Source: Streptomyces europaeiscabiei
GTDB lineage: Bacteria > Actinomycetota > Actinomycetes > Streptomycetales > Streptomycetaceae
Direction of reading: 5' to 3'
Length of the DNA: 64,000 nt
Assembly (NCBI RefSeq): GCF_036346855.1
Contig: NZ_CP107841.1
Location: 6,824,001-6,888,000 of the forward strand
Positions 1 through 8,934 of this stretch are shown piece by piece. How positions within the stretch are numbered: the stretch's first letter is position 1; each line of letters opens with the position of its first letter. A program made the position numbers and the translations under genes. Under the pieces are notes generated by a model. It did not search any database, was not told where the DNA came from, and saw only the letters and a program-made list of their open reading frames with translations.

Positions 1-336
1 GACGCTCGTGCGGTGGTGCGAAGGCAGCTGCGTGAGTGGGAACTCGATGTGCTCGGGGACATCACCGCCCTGTTGGTGAGCGAGCTGGTGACCAACGCGC
101 TGCGACACGCGACGGGACCCATCGGAGTGCGGCTCGTGCGCCCCGCCGGCCCCTCGGGTGCTCTCCTGGTCGAGGTCTCCGACCCTCTGCCCGATCCGCC
201 GCGCGAGCGCGCGGCCGATGTCGACGACGAGAGCGGCCGGGGTCTGCAGTTGGTGGCCTGTTCCTCGCGAGCCTGGGGTACACGCCCCGGGGAGGCGGGC
301 AAGACGGTCTGGTTCGAGCTGGCGGTTCCCGGCTGA
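1..336 (+). CDS. ATP-binding (HATPase_c) protein, 5' end outside window
   Basis: Only the C-terminal 111 codons are in the window; the reading frame is open to base 1, so the true start lies upstream (a GTG at 13 is only the first start codon visible). The residues form the end of a GHKL-type ATPase domain: an N-box with the motif LLVSELVTNALRHA and a G-box with SGRGLQLVACSSRAWG, followed by the typical ending KTVWFEL. This is the anti-sigma-factor-like HATPase found in Streptomyces either alone or at the end of PP2C phosphatases. The next gene ends in a close relative of this domain, so the two may be neighbouring paralogues. Whether a phosphatase or sensor domain sits upstream cannot be seen. 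Confidence 0.8.
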   Translation, partial: DARAVVRRQLREWELDVLGDITALLVSELVTNALRHATGPIGVRLVRPAGPSGALLVEVSDPLPDPPRERAADVDDESGRGLQLVACSSRAWGTRPGEAGKTVWFELAVPG

Positions 337-652
337 GCGGCCTTGCCGACGTACGGGGTGAAGGTCCTGGTGCACGGCGGGAGTCCACGGCGTACGGCCG
401 GGGGAGGGGGCGGCTCCCCGGGGCGTGCGTGCGACCGACTGGTTCAAGCCAGTAGGGCTGGCCGGAGTCTTTGATTCGAGAGGGCATCGCCTGGTTAGAA
501 GACTTGGGAGTATGTTCCGGCCGGTCCAAAAACGATCGGGACCGTGCTGTGATCGTGAACACCGTGTTGTGCGGCGCCGTAGTGCTGGATACTGCGGGCA
601 GCCGCCCCTGGTGACCGAAGCCGGACGCGGTGAGCTGGAGGGGACGGTTCGC
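337..652. other. intergenic region, probable promoter of the PAS/PP2C gene
   Basis: These 316 bases hold no gene I can support. The stretch 430-600 is less GC-rich than the surroundings. A possible promoter is GTGTTG near 560 with GATACT near 590, but this is weak pattern matching only. The region ends in the ribosome binding site of the gene starting at 653. Confidence 0.4.
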
Positions 653-3433
653 GTGAGCGAGATACCAGCGAAGGCCACGGAGTCCACGGGTTCCAAGGAC
701 CCGTCGGACCGCGCGAGGCCCGAGGCCGTGGACGATTCCGGCCTGGGCGGAGCCACTCGCGACAGCGGGGCCGCACGCGACGAAACGGGTGACGGTCCGA
801 CGGACGGTCCGTGCGTGGGCTGCGAGTCCGAGGGGCGGACGTCCGGCGCGCGTGTCCGTGAGGCAGGCGGTTCCGACGGTGGCGCAAGTGTCATGGGTGG
901 TCACGGGACCGGTGACTCGATGTGGCAGACCAGCCCGCCGGGGTCCATGTACGAATACATCAAGGTCGCTTCGTTCTCGATCGGTCCTGACGGGCTCGTC
1001 GACCAGTGGAGTCTGCGCGCCGAGCAGTTGTTCGGGATATCGGCCAAGCGGGCCGTGGGGATGGACCCCGTCGAGGCGTTCATCGACCCCGATCGGCGTG
1101 AAGAGGGCCAGCGGAAAATGGCCGAGGTCCTCGACGGCCGGGAGTGGACCGGAGTGGTCCCCTTCCGTGTGCCGGGTCCCGAAGGGGTGGAGGGGCTCGC
1201 CGAGGTCTATGTGATGCCCACCACCGTGGAGGGCGGCGAACGGGCCGCCGTGTGCATCGTCGTGGACGTCCGGACCCTGCGCCGGATAGAGACCGACCTT
1301 GCTGCTTCGCAGGCGATTTTCGGCCAATCCCCGTTCGGGTTCCTTCTGATAGACACCGATCTTCGGGTAAGGCGCGCCAACCATCGCTTCGCCTCCATCT
1401 ACGGTGGCGAGGCCGACGACCACCGCGGCCGGGGCGTCCATGACTATCTGCAGTCCCCGGAGGCCGAGCGGGTCGAGGCGACCCTGCGCCGGGTGCTGGA
1501 GACCGGCGACTCGATCACGGACATGCACATCACGGGCTTCGTGCCCGGTTCCGAAGAGCGTCGCCACTGGTCCATCAACCTCTTCCGCGTGCACAGCGGC
1601 ACCGGTCGTCCCATCGGCATCGCCTGGCTCGCCACCGACATCACGGCCCGCCGCTCCGCCGCCCGTGAAGCGGCCGCCGCCCGGCGGAATCTCGCCCTCC
1701 TCAACGAGGCCGGGACGCGCATCGGCAACTCCCTCGACCTGGAGACCACCGCCCGCGAACTCCTCGCCGTCGTCGTCCCCGGCTTCTGCGACCTCGCCAC
1801 CGTCGACCTCTACCAGGGCCTCCTGATGGGGGACGAGACCCCGCCCGGACTCGCCGACGGCAGCGCCGAACTGCGCCGGGTCGCTTTCGCCAGCGCCGTC
1901 TCCGACGCGCCCTTCGTCGGCGGCCCCGCCCCCGTGGACGTCGGCGCGGTCCACCACTACCCGTTCAACTCGCCCTGCGCGGACGCCCTGCGTACCGCCC
2001 GCCCCCAGCAGGTGCCCGAGGACGGCGGTCTCATCCAGTCGACGCTCGCCGTACCGATGGTCGCGCACGACACCGTCGTCGGACTCGTGCAGTTCTCCCG
2101 CACGAAGGGCAGCGAACCGTTCGGCGAACGCGACCGGGGCCTCGCCGTCGAACTGGCCGCACGCGCCGCCGTCTGTATCGACAACGCGCGCCTCTACCGC
2201 CGTGAACACGAGCGCGCCCTCATCCTGCAGCGCTCCCTGCTCCCGCCGGGCGACCCCGAGGCCTCCGGGCTCGACATCGCCTGCCGCTATCTGCCGGGCA
2301 ACGCGGCCACCGAGGTCGGCGGCGACTGGTTCGACGTCATCGAACTCCCCGGCCACCGCACGGCACTCGTCGTCGGCGACGTGATGGGCCGCGGACTGCG
2401 GGCAGCGGTGGCGATGGGTGAACTACGCACGGCCGTTCGCACGTTGGCCCTGCTGGACCTCGAACCCGCCGAGGTCCTCTCGGCGCTCGACGAGATCGCC
2501 CGTGGCCTCGGCACCCCAGGCGGTGGCCAGTCGGCCTCCCGCACCTCCTCCAGCCGCCCCCGCGACAAGGACCTGGCCGAGGTCTATCTCGCCACCTGCG
2601 TCTACGCCGTCTACGACTCGGTGACCCGCCGCTGCACCTTCGCCAACGCGGGTCACCTGCCCCCGGTGCTGGTCGAGCCGGGCGAGAGCGCGCTGATGCT
2701 CGACGTGCCCCCCGGTATGCCGCTCGGCGTCGGCGGCGAGCCGTTCGAGGAGGTGGAGGTCGAACTGCCCGAAGGCGCACTGTTGGCGCTCTACACGGAT
2801 GGACTGGTCGAATCCCGCGACCATCCCCTCGACGAGGGCCTCCAGGCGTTCGTCGGCGCCCTCACGGACCCCACCCAGCCGCCGACCGGGCTGCGCGCCG
2901 GCCCGCCCCGGTCGCTGGAGGACGTCTGCGACCACGTCCTCAGCACCCTCGACACCCACCACGGCGAGGACGACATCGCGCTGCTGATGGCCCGTGTCCA
3001 GGGGCTGCCGGAGGACTCCGTCGGCGACTGGACCCTGCCGCGTGAGCCGCGCAGCGTGGGCCGCGCCCGCGAGTACGCCCGCGGCCGGTTGCAGGCCTGG
3101 GACCTGGAGCCCCTCATCGACACGGCGGAACTGCTGGTCAGCGAGCTGGTCACCAATGCCCTGCGGTACGGCGAGGGTGAGATACGGCTCCGGCTCCTCC
3201 TCGACAGAACGCTCGTCTGCGAGGTGTGGGACGCGGGCCTTGTACAGCCGCGTCGGCGCCGGGCCCGTGACACGGACGAGGGTGGGCGTGGGCTCCAGCT
3301 GGTCGGCCTGCTGTCCGCCGCCTGGGGGTCGCGCCGGACGCCTCGCGGCAAGACGGTGTGGTTCGAACTGCCGCTGCCGGGTGGGGAGCACGGCCTGACG
3401 GATCCGGCGGAGGCGTTGCTGAGCCTGTTCTAG
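653..3433 (+). CDS. PAS-PAS-GAF-SpoIIE (PP2C) phosphatase with C-terminal HATPase domain
   Basis: A 926-residue regulatory protein, probably cytosolic. Domains in order: a disordered charged N-terminus (1-95), a PAS domain (about 98-215), a second PAS domain (about 220-340), a GAF domain (about 360-520), a SpoIIE-type PP2C serine phosphatase (about 540-770, with the metal-binding VGGDWFD near 555 and GDVMGRG after it) and an anti-sigma-like HATPase (about 797-915, N-box LLVSELVTNALRYG, G-box GRGLQLVGLLSAAWG). In this family the phosphatase and kinase-like ends act on anti-sigma-factor antagonists, so the protein probably couples sensed signals to alternative sigma factor control; the partner is not visible here. 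The frame is open back to 425, but GTG 653 follows GGAGGGG with good spacing and is preferred. Streptomyces has dozens of such paralogues, so no symbol is given. Confidence 0.9.
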   Translation: MSEIPAKATESTGSKDPSDRARPEAVDDSGLGGATRDSGAARDETGDGPTDGPCVGCESEGRTSGARVREAGGSDGGASVMGGHGTGDSMWQTSPPGSMYEYIKVASFSIGPDGLVDQWSLRAEQLFGISAKRAVGMDPVEAFIDPDRREEGQRKMAEVLDGREWTGVVPFRVPGPEGVEGLAEVYVMPTTVEGGERAAVCIVVDVRTLRRIETDLAASQAIFGQSPFGFLLIDTDLRVRRANHRFASIYGGEADDHRGRGVHDYLQSPEAERVEATLRRVLETGDSITDMHITGFVPGSEERRHWSINLFRVHSGTGRPIGIAWLATDITARRSAAREAAAARRNLALLNEAGTRIGNSLDLETTARELLAVVVPGFCDLATVDLYQGLLMGDETPPGLADGSAELRRVAFASAVSDAPFVGGPAPVDVGAVHHYPFNSPCADALRTARPQQVPEDGGLIQSTLAVPMVAHDTVVGLVQFSRTKGSEPFGERDRGLAVELAARAAVCIDNARLYRREHERALILQRSLLPPGDPEASGLDIACRYLPGNAATEVGGDWFDVIELPGHRTALVVGDVMGRGLRAAVAMGELRTAVRTLALLDLEPAEVLSALDEIARGLGTPGGGQSASRTSSSRPRDKDLAEVYLATCVYAVYDSVTRRCTFANAGHLPPVLVEPGESALMLDVPPGMPLGVGGEPFEEVEVELPEGALLALYTDGLVESRDHPLDEGLQAFVGALTDPTQPPTGLRAGPPRSLEDVCDHVLSTLDTHHGEDDIALLMARVQGLPEDSVGDWTLPREPRSVGRAREYARGRLQAWDLEPLIDTAELLVSELVTNALRYGEGEIRLRLLLDRTLVCEVWDAGLVQPRRRRARDTDEGGRGLQLVGLLSAAWGSRRTPRGKTVWFELPLPGGEHGLTDPAEALLSLF

Positions 3434-3455
3434 GGCGGGGTCCTACCCGTGTTGC

Positions 3456-5489
3456 TCAGAACTGGCCGCCTGCCGTTCTGCGGGCGCGGGTCGCCGTTCC
3501 GCCGTAGCAGGCGGGGCCCCGTAGGTCGGCCCGGCCGTCGCCGTCGGGGGGCTCGCCGAGGATGATGCCGCCCAGCAGGGCGCCGGCCAGGCCGTCGCCG
3601 ACGGGGCCGCCGTACGGGTTGCCGTACGCCCGGACGTCCTGCTCGGCCAGGTGCCGGGCCTCCTGGGCGAGGGCGTGGGCCCGTTGGGCGTGCCGGGTGT
3701 TCTCGGCGGTCCCGTCACTCTCGTTCTGCTCGCCTGAATCCGCCGGTATCGCCTGCGCCAGGTGCCGCTCAGCCTCCCACAGTCGGGTCCTGGCCGTCGC
3801 CCCCACCGCTCCCCGGTGCGTGGTGAGGAAATCGGCTGCCGCGGCGACCGCGCTGCGGGCCGGCAGGAGCCAGTGGCCCTGTCGGCGGAGGACGTCGAGC
3901 GGGTCGTCGTACGAGCCGGTGCGGAGGGCACCCTGCTCGACGGTCCCGGCAGCGTGCGCCAGCTCGGCGGCGAGCCGCTCCACCCCGGTCACGAACATGT
4001 CCGCCTGGTCGATCGCGCCCTCGGCGGCCCGTAGGTGTACGGCCGCGGTGTGCAGGTCGCCCGGGTAGGCGGCCTGGCGGGCGCGGTTCAGCTCGCTGGT
4101 GGCGAAGACCAGGCGGTCCTTGGCCTGTTCGACGTGGCCGGTGACGGGGAGGGAGGCGGCCGGGGCGTAGCCGTCGCGGAGCGCGGTGAGGGTGGTGGTC
4201 GCGGTCGCCGTACGGCCGGTCAGCTCGCGGAAGCGGGACTCCGCGCACTCCAGGGCCGGGGTGATGTCCCTCTCCAGGGCGCGGAGTTGATCGAAGGCGG
4301 GCGTCGCCGTGTCCAGCCGCCGCTGTGCGGTCGTGCACCGGACGAGGATCTCCGCCAGCAGCGCGCGTTCCTCGTCGGGCGACAGGGCGTCACGCTCCTC
4401 CTCCCACCGCAGAGCCGCTCGACAGGCCCCCACCAGCTCCCCCCGCGCATCCGCCAACGCCTCCACGAACGGCTGCACCGCGTCCCGAGCGGCGGGTGTC
4501 TCCGCAAAGGCCATGGCCGGGTCGAGCACGACCGCGCCCTCCACGAGCGGCCCGCCCGATTCAGCCCCCGGCGACTTCTCCGGGTGCGGCTGGGGGCCAC
4601 TGGGGTCGGCGGGGTCGGCTGTGGGTGGTTCGGGTCCGTCGTGGCCGACCGGGCTTTCCCCCTGCGGCTCCGCTTCGTCACGAGCTCCCGCCTTCTCCGG
4701 GTGCGGCTGGGGGGTGCTGTCACTGGCGGGGCTGGCGGGGTCGGCGGGGTCGGTGGTGGATGGTTCGGTTTCCGCAGGGCTCGCCGGGCTTTCCTCGTGC
4801 GGCCCGGCGTCTTCGCGGTCCGTCGGCCCTTCCACCGGCGGCTCGGCGGCACCACGGCCCGGCCGGGCCGCCGCGAAGCGGAGTTCCTCCGTGCTGGTGC
4901 GGACGCTGTCGTCGGTCTCGACGAGGAGCCGCTGGGCCCGGCGGTGGAGGTCGGGCAGCGGCGTGGTCGGCGGTTCGAAGGTGCCGGTCGGGGTCGTGCG
5001 CAGCTGGGCGCGGCGCCGACGTCGTACGAGTGAGTACGCGGCCACGGCGACAGCCGTACCCGCGGCGGCCACCGGCAGGATCAGATCCGTCCCGGAGCCC
5101 TCGCCGTCGGCCGGAGCGGCCACGCCGACCGGGGGAGCCACGAACCACGCGCCGACGGCCGGAGTCTCGGGCAGCCCGCCGATGGCCGGGACCGTGGACC
5201 GTCCGGGGCCGACCGGGCCCGTGGGTCGACCGCCCACCGGCGGGACCACGAGCGGCTCGTCCGGGGCCGGAACCCTGAACAGCTCACCGCCGACCGGAGT
5301 CACGGGCCGCACGCCGACGGACAGCTGGTCGGCGTGCCGCTCGGTGGCCTGGCTCTCGGCCGGCTCCGTTGTCGTGGGCAGCAGGAGCCAGGCCATGGCT
5401 GCCAGCCCGCCGAACGCGGTGTGGGCCACACGCACGGCTATGTGCGACGTGGCGCCTCGCGCTCGGCTCCTTCTCAGACGCGACGTCAC
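3456..5489 (-). CDS. membrane protein resembling TPM-domain proteins but lacking the TPM domain
   Basis: A 677-residue protein. Residues about 15-45 form a hydrophobic signal/anchor (LPTTTEP follows), then comes a Pro/Gly/Val-rich segment with repeated PVGG-like units, a transmembrane segment (LILPVAAAGTAVAVAAYSLV) followed by RRRRRAQ, a long acidic Pro/Ser/Glu-rich region, then a helical region of about 280 residues and a Gly-rich end finishing in GGQF. The helical C-terminal half and the final Gly-rich motif are what I know from Streptomyces proteins that carry an N-terminal TPM domain; here the place of the TPM domain is taken by the Pro/Gly repeats. GTG 5489 is chosen because the hydrophobic segment follows it; the frame is open far upstream through the sdhB region, which is a shadow. 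Function unknown. It converges with the 653-3433 gene across 22 bases. Confidence 0.72.
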   Translation of the reverse strand: MTSRLRRSRARGATSHIAVRVAHTAFGGLAAMAWLLLPTTTEPAESQATERHADQLSVGVRPVTPVGGELFRVPAPDEPLVVPPVGGRPTGPVGPGRSTVPAIGGLPETPAVGAWFVAPPVGVAAPADGEGSGTDLILPVAAAGTAVAVAAYSLVRRRRRAQLRTTPTGTFEPPTTPLPDLHRRAQRLLVETDDSVRTSTEELRFAAARPGRGAAEPPVEGPTDREDAGPHEESPASPAETEPSTTDPADPASPASDSTPQPHPEKAGARDEAEPQGESPVGHDGPEPPTADPADPSGPQPHPEKSPGAESGGPLVEGAVVLDPAMAFAETPAARDAVQPFVEALADARGELVGACRAALRWEEERDALSPDEERALLAEILVRCTTAQRRLDTATPAFDQLRALERDITPALECAESRFRELTGRTATATTTLTALRDGYAPAASLPVTGHVEQAKDRLVFATSELNRARQAAYPGDLHTAAVHLRAAEGAIDQADMFVTGVERLAAELAHAAGTVEQGALRTGSYDDPLDVLRRQGHWLLPARSAVAAAADFLTTHRGAVGATARTRLWEAERHLAQAIPADSGEQNESDGTAENTRHAQRAHALAQEARHLAEQDVRAYGNPYGGPVGDGLAGALLGGIILGEPPDGDGRADLRGPACYGGTATRARRTAGGQF

Positions 5490-5615
5490 ATTTGGGAGCG
5501 TATGGCCGGTGTCGCGCGGTCGCGAGTGGGGTGGGGCGGAGTGGGGGAGCCGGAGGCTGGTCCCGGTGGCGGGGGCATGCCATGATCGCCTCGTTCGCAA
5601 GGGGGAGGCAGGGGC

Positions 5616-5909
5616 ATGCTGACGACCGTCGGGATCGGGTTCCTCGCGGTGGCCATGGTGGCCACGACCGTGTTCGGTGTCGTCGCGGTCCGTACGGAGT
5701 GGATGTTGCCGTGGCTGCGGCGCAGCACGCTGCGGCCGGTGCTGTGGGGCTGGGCCACGCTCAGCGGCAGTGCGGGGCTGGGCCTGTGGTGCGTCGCCAT
5801 GGCGACCGAACGCGCGGACGCGTTCGGTCTCCCGGGCCTGATCCTCATCGTCACCAACACGGTGCTGTCGTACCTCGCGACCCGCCCCGGCCGCGTCACC
5901 GCCCCGTGA
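5616..5909 (+). CDS. small membrane protein, unknown function
   Basis: 97 residues with three hydrophobic segments (about 5-25, 40-62 and 70-88) and few charged residues, so a small integral membrane protein. ATG 5616 follows a GGGAGGCAGGGG ribosome binding site. It is divergent from the TPM-like gene at 5489, with 126 bases between the two starts, so they may share a control region. I do not recognise a named family. The array of 36-bp repeats begins 12 bases after its stop. Confidence 0.7.
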   Translation: MLTTVGIGFLAVAMVATTVFGVVAVRTEWMLPWLRRSTLRPVLWGWATLSGSAGLGLWCVAMATERADAFGLPGLILIVTNTVLSYLATRPGRVTAP

Positions 5910-5921
5910 CGGCCCCGCGCC

Positions 5922-6118
5922 CCGTGACGGCCCTGCACGTTGTGAGGGCCCCGTGCTCCGTGACGGCCCTGCACGTTGTGAGGGCCCCGTGCTCCGTGAC
6001 GGCCCTGCACGTCGGGACCGCCCCGCGCCCCGTGACGGCCTCGCACGTCGGGACCGCCCCGCGCCCCGTGACGGCCTCGCACGTCGGGACCGCCCCGCGC
6101 CCCGTGACCGCCCCGCGC
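5922..6118. repeat. 36-bp tandem repeat array, five units plus a partial sixth
   Basis: Head-to-tail units begin at 5922, 5958, 5994, 6030 and 6066, with a partial one at 6102. Each begins CCGTGACGGCC and contains GCACGT; the first two units are nearly identical, and units 3-5 share a variant second half (GGGACCGCCCCGCGC). There are no spacers. The array fills the gap between the stop of the small membrane protein (5909) and the stop of convergent sdhB (6125). It could work as a structured transcription barrier; that is inference. Confidence 0.9.
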
Positions 6119-6124
6119 AGGCCC

Positions 6125-6925
6125 TCACCCAGTTGAGGAACGCCTCCTGATCTTCGAGCCCAGCCACACCAGTGGGTCGTACTTGCGGTCGACAGCACGT
6201 TCCTTGAGCGGGATCAGCGCGTTGTCCGTGATCTTGATGCCTTCGGGGCAGACCTCGGTGCAGCACTTGGTGATGTTGCAGTAGCCGAGGCCGTGTTCGT
6301 CCTGGGCCGTCTTCTTGCGGTCCAGGCCGGCGTCCTCCGCCGCGTCCAGCGGGTGCATGTCCAGTTCCGCGACGCGCATCAGGAAGCGCGGACCGGCGAA
6401 GGCCGGCTTGTTCTCCTCGTGGTCGCGGACGACATGGCAGGTGTCCTGGCAGAGGAAGCACTCGATGCACTTCCGGAACTCCTGCGGGCGGTCCACGTCC
6501 TCCTGCATCATCCGGTACTCGCCGGGGCCGAGCTTCTCGGGCGGCACGAAGGCCGGGACCTCACGCGCCTTGGCGTAGTTGAAGTTGACGTCCGTGACCA
6601 GGTCGCGGACGACCGGGAAGGCCCGCAGCGGGGTGACGGTGATCGTCTCGTCCCGCTCGAACACCGACATCCGGGTCATGCACATCAGCCGGGGACGGCC
6701 GTTGATCTCCGCGGAACACGAACCGCACTTGCCCGCCTTGCAGTTCCAGCGGACGGCGAGGTCGGGGGCCTGGGTCGCCTGGAGGCGGTGGACGATGTCG
6801 AGGACCACCTCGCCCTCGTTCACCTCGACCTTGAAATCCTCCAGGCCACCGCCCCGCGCATCGCCCCGCCACACCTTGAAGCGGGCCTCGTAGCCGCTCA
6901 TGACCCCGTCTCCATGACCGTTCAT
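6125..6925 (-). CDS. sdhB: succinate dehydrogenase iron-sulfur subunit
   Basis: 266 residues, the electron-transfer subunit of complex II at the cytoplasmic face of the membrane. Cluster ligands are visible: [2Fe-2S] Cys62, 67, 70 and 82; [4Fe-4S] Cys153, 156, 159 and 163; [3Fe-4S] around Cys216, 221/222 and 226. The rest matches the actinobacterial SdhB family, ending in the conserved WLGSK motif. ATG 6925 follows a GAGGAG site; a second ATG at 6901 (MSGYEARFK) is closer to the usual family start and is a real alternative. It is the last gene of the minus-strand sdh operon, 22 bases after sdhA. Confidence 0.93.
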   Translation of the reverse strand: MNGHGDGVMSGYEARFKVWRGDARGGGLEDFKVEVNEGEVVLDIVHRLQATQAPDLAVRWNCKAGKCGSCSAEINGRPRLMCMTRMSVFERDETITVTPLRAFPVVRDLVTDVNFNYAKAREVPAFVPPEKLGPGEYRMMQEDVDRPQEFRKCIECFLCQDTCHVVRDHEENKPAFAGPRFLMRVAELDMHPLDAAEDAGLDRKKTAQDEHGLGYCNITKCCTEVCPEGIKITDNALIPLKERAVDRKYDPLVWLGSKIRRRSSTG

Positions 6926-6947
6926 GACCGCGGCTCCTCGTAGCTGC

Positions 6948-8915
6948 TCACTCGTACAGCTCCTCTTCGGCGAGGTACTTGACCAGCTCCTCCTTGTCGA
7001 AGAGGGCGAGCAGGTCGGGACGGATGGCTTCGGTGGTCTCACGGGTGAGGGCGATCTGGGCGACGACGGGATCCCAGGTCTCCGGCCCGCCCGTCGGATC
7101 GGTGAGCCGGCAGAGCAGGTTGATCCGGCGCCAGCCGCGGTCCATCGTCGGATGGTCCTCGCGGGTGTGCCCGCCGCGCGACTCGGTGCGCTCCAGCGCG
7201 GCCCGTGCCACGCACTCGCTGACCAGCAGCATGTTCCGAAGGTCGAGGGCGAGATGCCAGCCGGGGTTGAACTGCCGGTGCCCCTCCACACCCGCCCGGC
7301 GCGCCCGTACCCGAAGGTCGGCCAGCTTCTCCAGCGCCTGCTCCATCTCGCCCTCGCGGCGGATGATGCCGACCAGGTCGTTCATGGCCTGCTGCAGTTC
7401 CTGATGGAGGGTGTACGGGTTCTCCGGCGGCCGACCGGCCTCCAGACCCGGCGCCGGCCCCTCGGCGGAGAACGGCCGCAGCGCCTCGGCGGCGGCCGTG
7501 TCGACCTCGATGTCGTCCACCGGCGGCCGTGCCCCGGTCAGCCCCGCCGCGTACCCGGCCGCGTGCTGCCCGGCCCGGCGGCCGAACACCAGCAGGTCGG
7601 AGAGGGAGTTGCCGCCCAGCCGGTTGGAGCCGTGCATACCGCCGGCCACCTCACCGGCCGCGAACAGGCCCGGCACCCCGCGTGCAGCCGCCGTGTCCGA
7701 CTCGACCGCGATACCGCCCATCACGTAGTGGCAGGTGGGCCCGACCTCCATCGCCTCCGCCGTGATGTCGACGTCCGCCAGCTCCTTGAACTGGTGGTAC
7801 ATCGAGGGGAGCCGGCGGCGGATGGTCTCCGCCGGCATCCGCGTGGACACGTCCAGGAAGACCCCGCCGTGCGGTGATCCCCGGCCCGCCTTCACCTCGG
7901 AGTTGATGGCCCGCGCCACCTCGTCACGCGGGAGCAGTTCGGGCGGACGGCGGTTGTGGTCCGGGTCCTCGTACCAGCGGTCGCCCTCCTCCTCGGACTG
8001 CGCGTACTTCTCCTTGAACACGTCCGGGATGTAGTCGAACATGAACCGCTTGCCCTCGGAGTTCCTGAGCACACCGCCGTCACCGCGCACCGACTCCGTG
8101 ACGAGGATGCCCTTCACCGACGGCGGCCAGACCATGCCCGTCGGATGGAACTGCACGAACTCCATGTTCAGCAGCGGCGCGCCTGCGAGCAGCGCCAGCG
8201 CGTGGCCGTCGCCCGTGTACTCCCACGAGTTCGACGTCACCTTGAACGACTTGCCGATGCCACCGGTGGCGATGACGACGGCGGGCGCTTCGAGGACGAG
8301 GAAACGGCCCGACTCGCGCTCGTAGCCGAAGACGCCGGACACCCGCTCGCCCGCGGCGGAGCCGCTGTCGGACACAGTCTTCAACACCCGGGTGACCGTG
8401 CACTCCTGGAAGACCTTCAGCCGGGACTCGTAGTCGCCCGTCTCCTTGTGGTCCTCCTGCTGGAGGGCGACGATCTTCTGCTGGAGCGTGCGGATCAGCT
8501 CCAGGCCCGTACGGTCACCGACGTGGGCGAGGCGCGGGTACTCGTGGCCGCCGAAGTTGCGCTGCGAGATGCGGCCGTCCTTCGTACGGTCGAAGAGGGC
8601 GCCCCAGGTCTCCAGCTCCCACACCCGGTCGGGTGCCTCGCGGGCGTGCAGCTCCGCCATCCGCCACTGGTTGAGGAACTTGCCGCCGCGCATGGTGTCG
8701 CGGAAGTGGACCTGCCAGTTGTCACCGGAGTTGACGTTGCCCATGGCGGCCGCGATGCCGCCCTCGGCCATCACCGTGTGGGCCTTGCCGAACAGGGACT
8801 TGCAGATCACAGCCGTACGGGCGCCCCGCTCACGGGCCTCGATCGCGGCGCGCAGCCCGGCCCCGCCGGCGCCGATCACGACGACGTCCCACTCCTGTCG
8901 TTCGACCACGGACAT
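6948..8915 (-). CDS. sdhA: succinate dehydrogenase flavoprotein subunit
   Basis: 655 residues. Oxidises succinate to fumarate with covalently bound FAD in complex II. The N-terminal dinucleotide fold GAGGAGLRAA (about 15-24), the FAD-linking histidine His46 in KAHTVMAEGG, the active-site HPTG motif and the C-terminal capping region are all present, and the length is normal for the family. ATG 8915 is preceded by AAAGGTG. It lies between the membrane subunit (gap 19 bases) and sdhB (gap 22 bases), consistent with one transcript. The subunit set resembles mycobacterial Sdh1 more than the classical sdhCDAB operon. Confidence 0.94.
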   Translation of the reverse strand: MSVVERQEWDVVVIGAGGAGLRAAIEARERGARTAVICKSLFGKAHTVMAEGGIAAAMGNVNSGDNWQVHFRDTMRGGKFLNQWRMAELHAREAPDRVWELETWGALFDRTKDGRISQRNFGGHEYPRLAHVGDRTGLELIRTLQQKIVALQQEDHKETGDYESRLKVFQECTVTRVLKTVSDSGSAAGERVSGVFGYERESGRFLVLEAPAVVIATGGIGKSFKVTSNSWEYTGDGHALALLAGAPLLNMEFVQFHPTGMVWPPSVKGILVTESVRGDGGVLRNSEGKRFMFDYIPDVFKEKYAQSEEEGDRWYEDPDHNRRPPELLPRDEVARAINSEVKAGRGSPHGGVFLDVSTRMPAETIRRRLPSMYHQFKELADVDITAEAMEVGPTCHYVMGGIAVESDTAAARGVPGLFAAGEVAGGMHGSNRLGGNSLSDLLVFGRRAGQHAAGYAAGLTGARPPVDDIEVDTAAAEALRPFSAEGPAPGLEAGRPPENPYTLHQELQQAMNDLVGIIRREGEMEQALEKLADLRVRARRAGVEGHRQFNPGWHLALDLRNMLLVSECVARAALERTESRGGHTREDHPTMDRGWRRINLLCRLTDPTGGPETWDPVVAQIALTRETTEAIRPDLLALFDKEELVKYLAEEELYE

Positions 8916-8934
8916 CAGAAGCACCTTTTGTCTG

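Noticed and set aside
62..2356. Very long minus-strand open frame of 764 codons opposite the PAS/PP2C gene
   Set aside because: High-GC shadow: the plus strand has clear domains and a ribosome binding site; the minus frame has no recognisable family sequence.
5922..6118. CRISPR-like appearance of the 36-bp repeats
   Set aside because: Units are head-to-tail without spacers, are not fully identical, and no cas genes are nearby.
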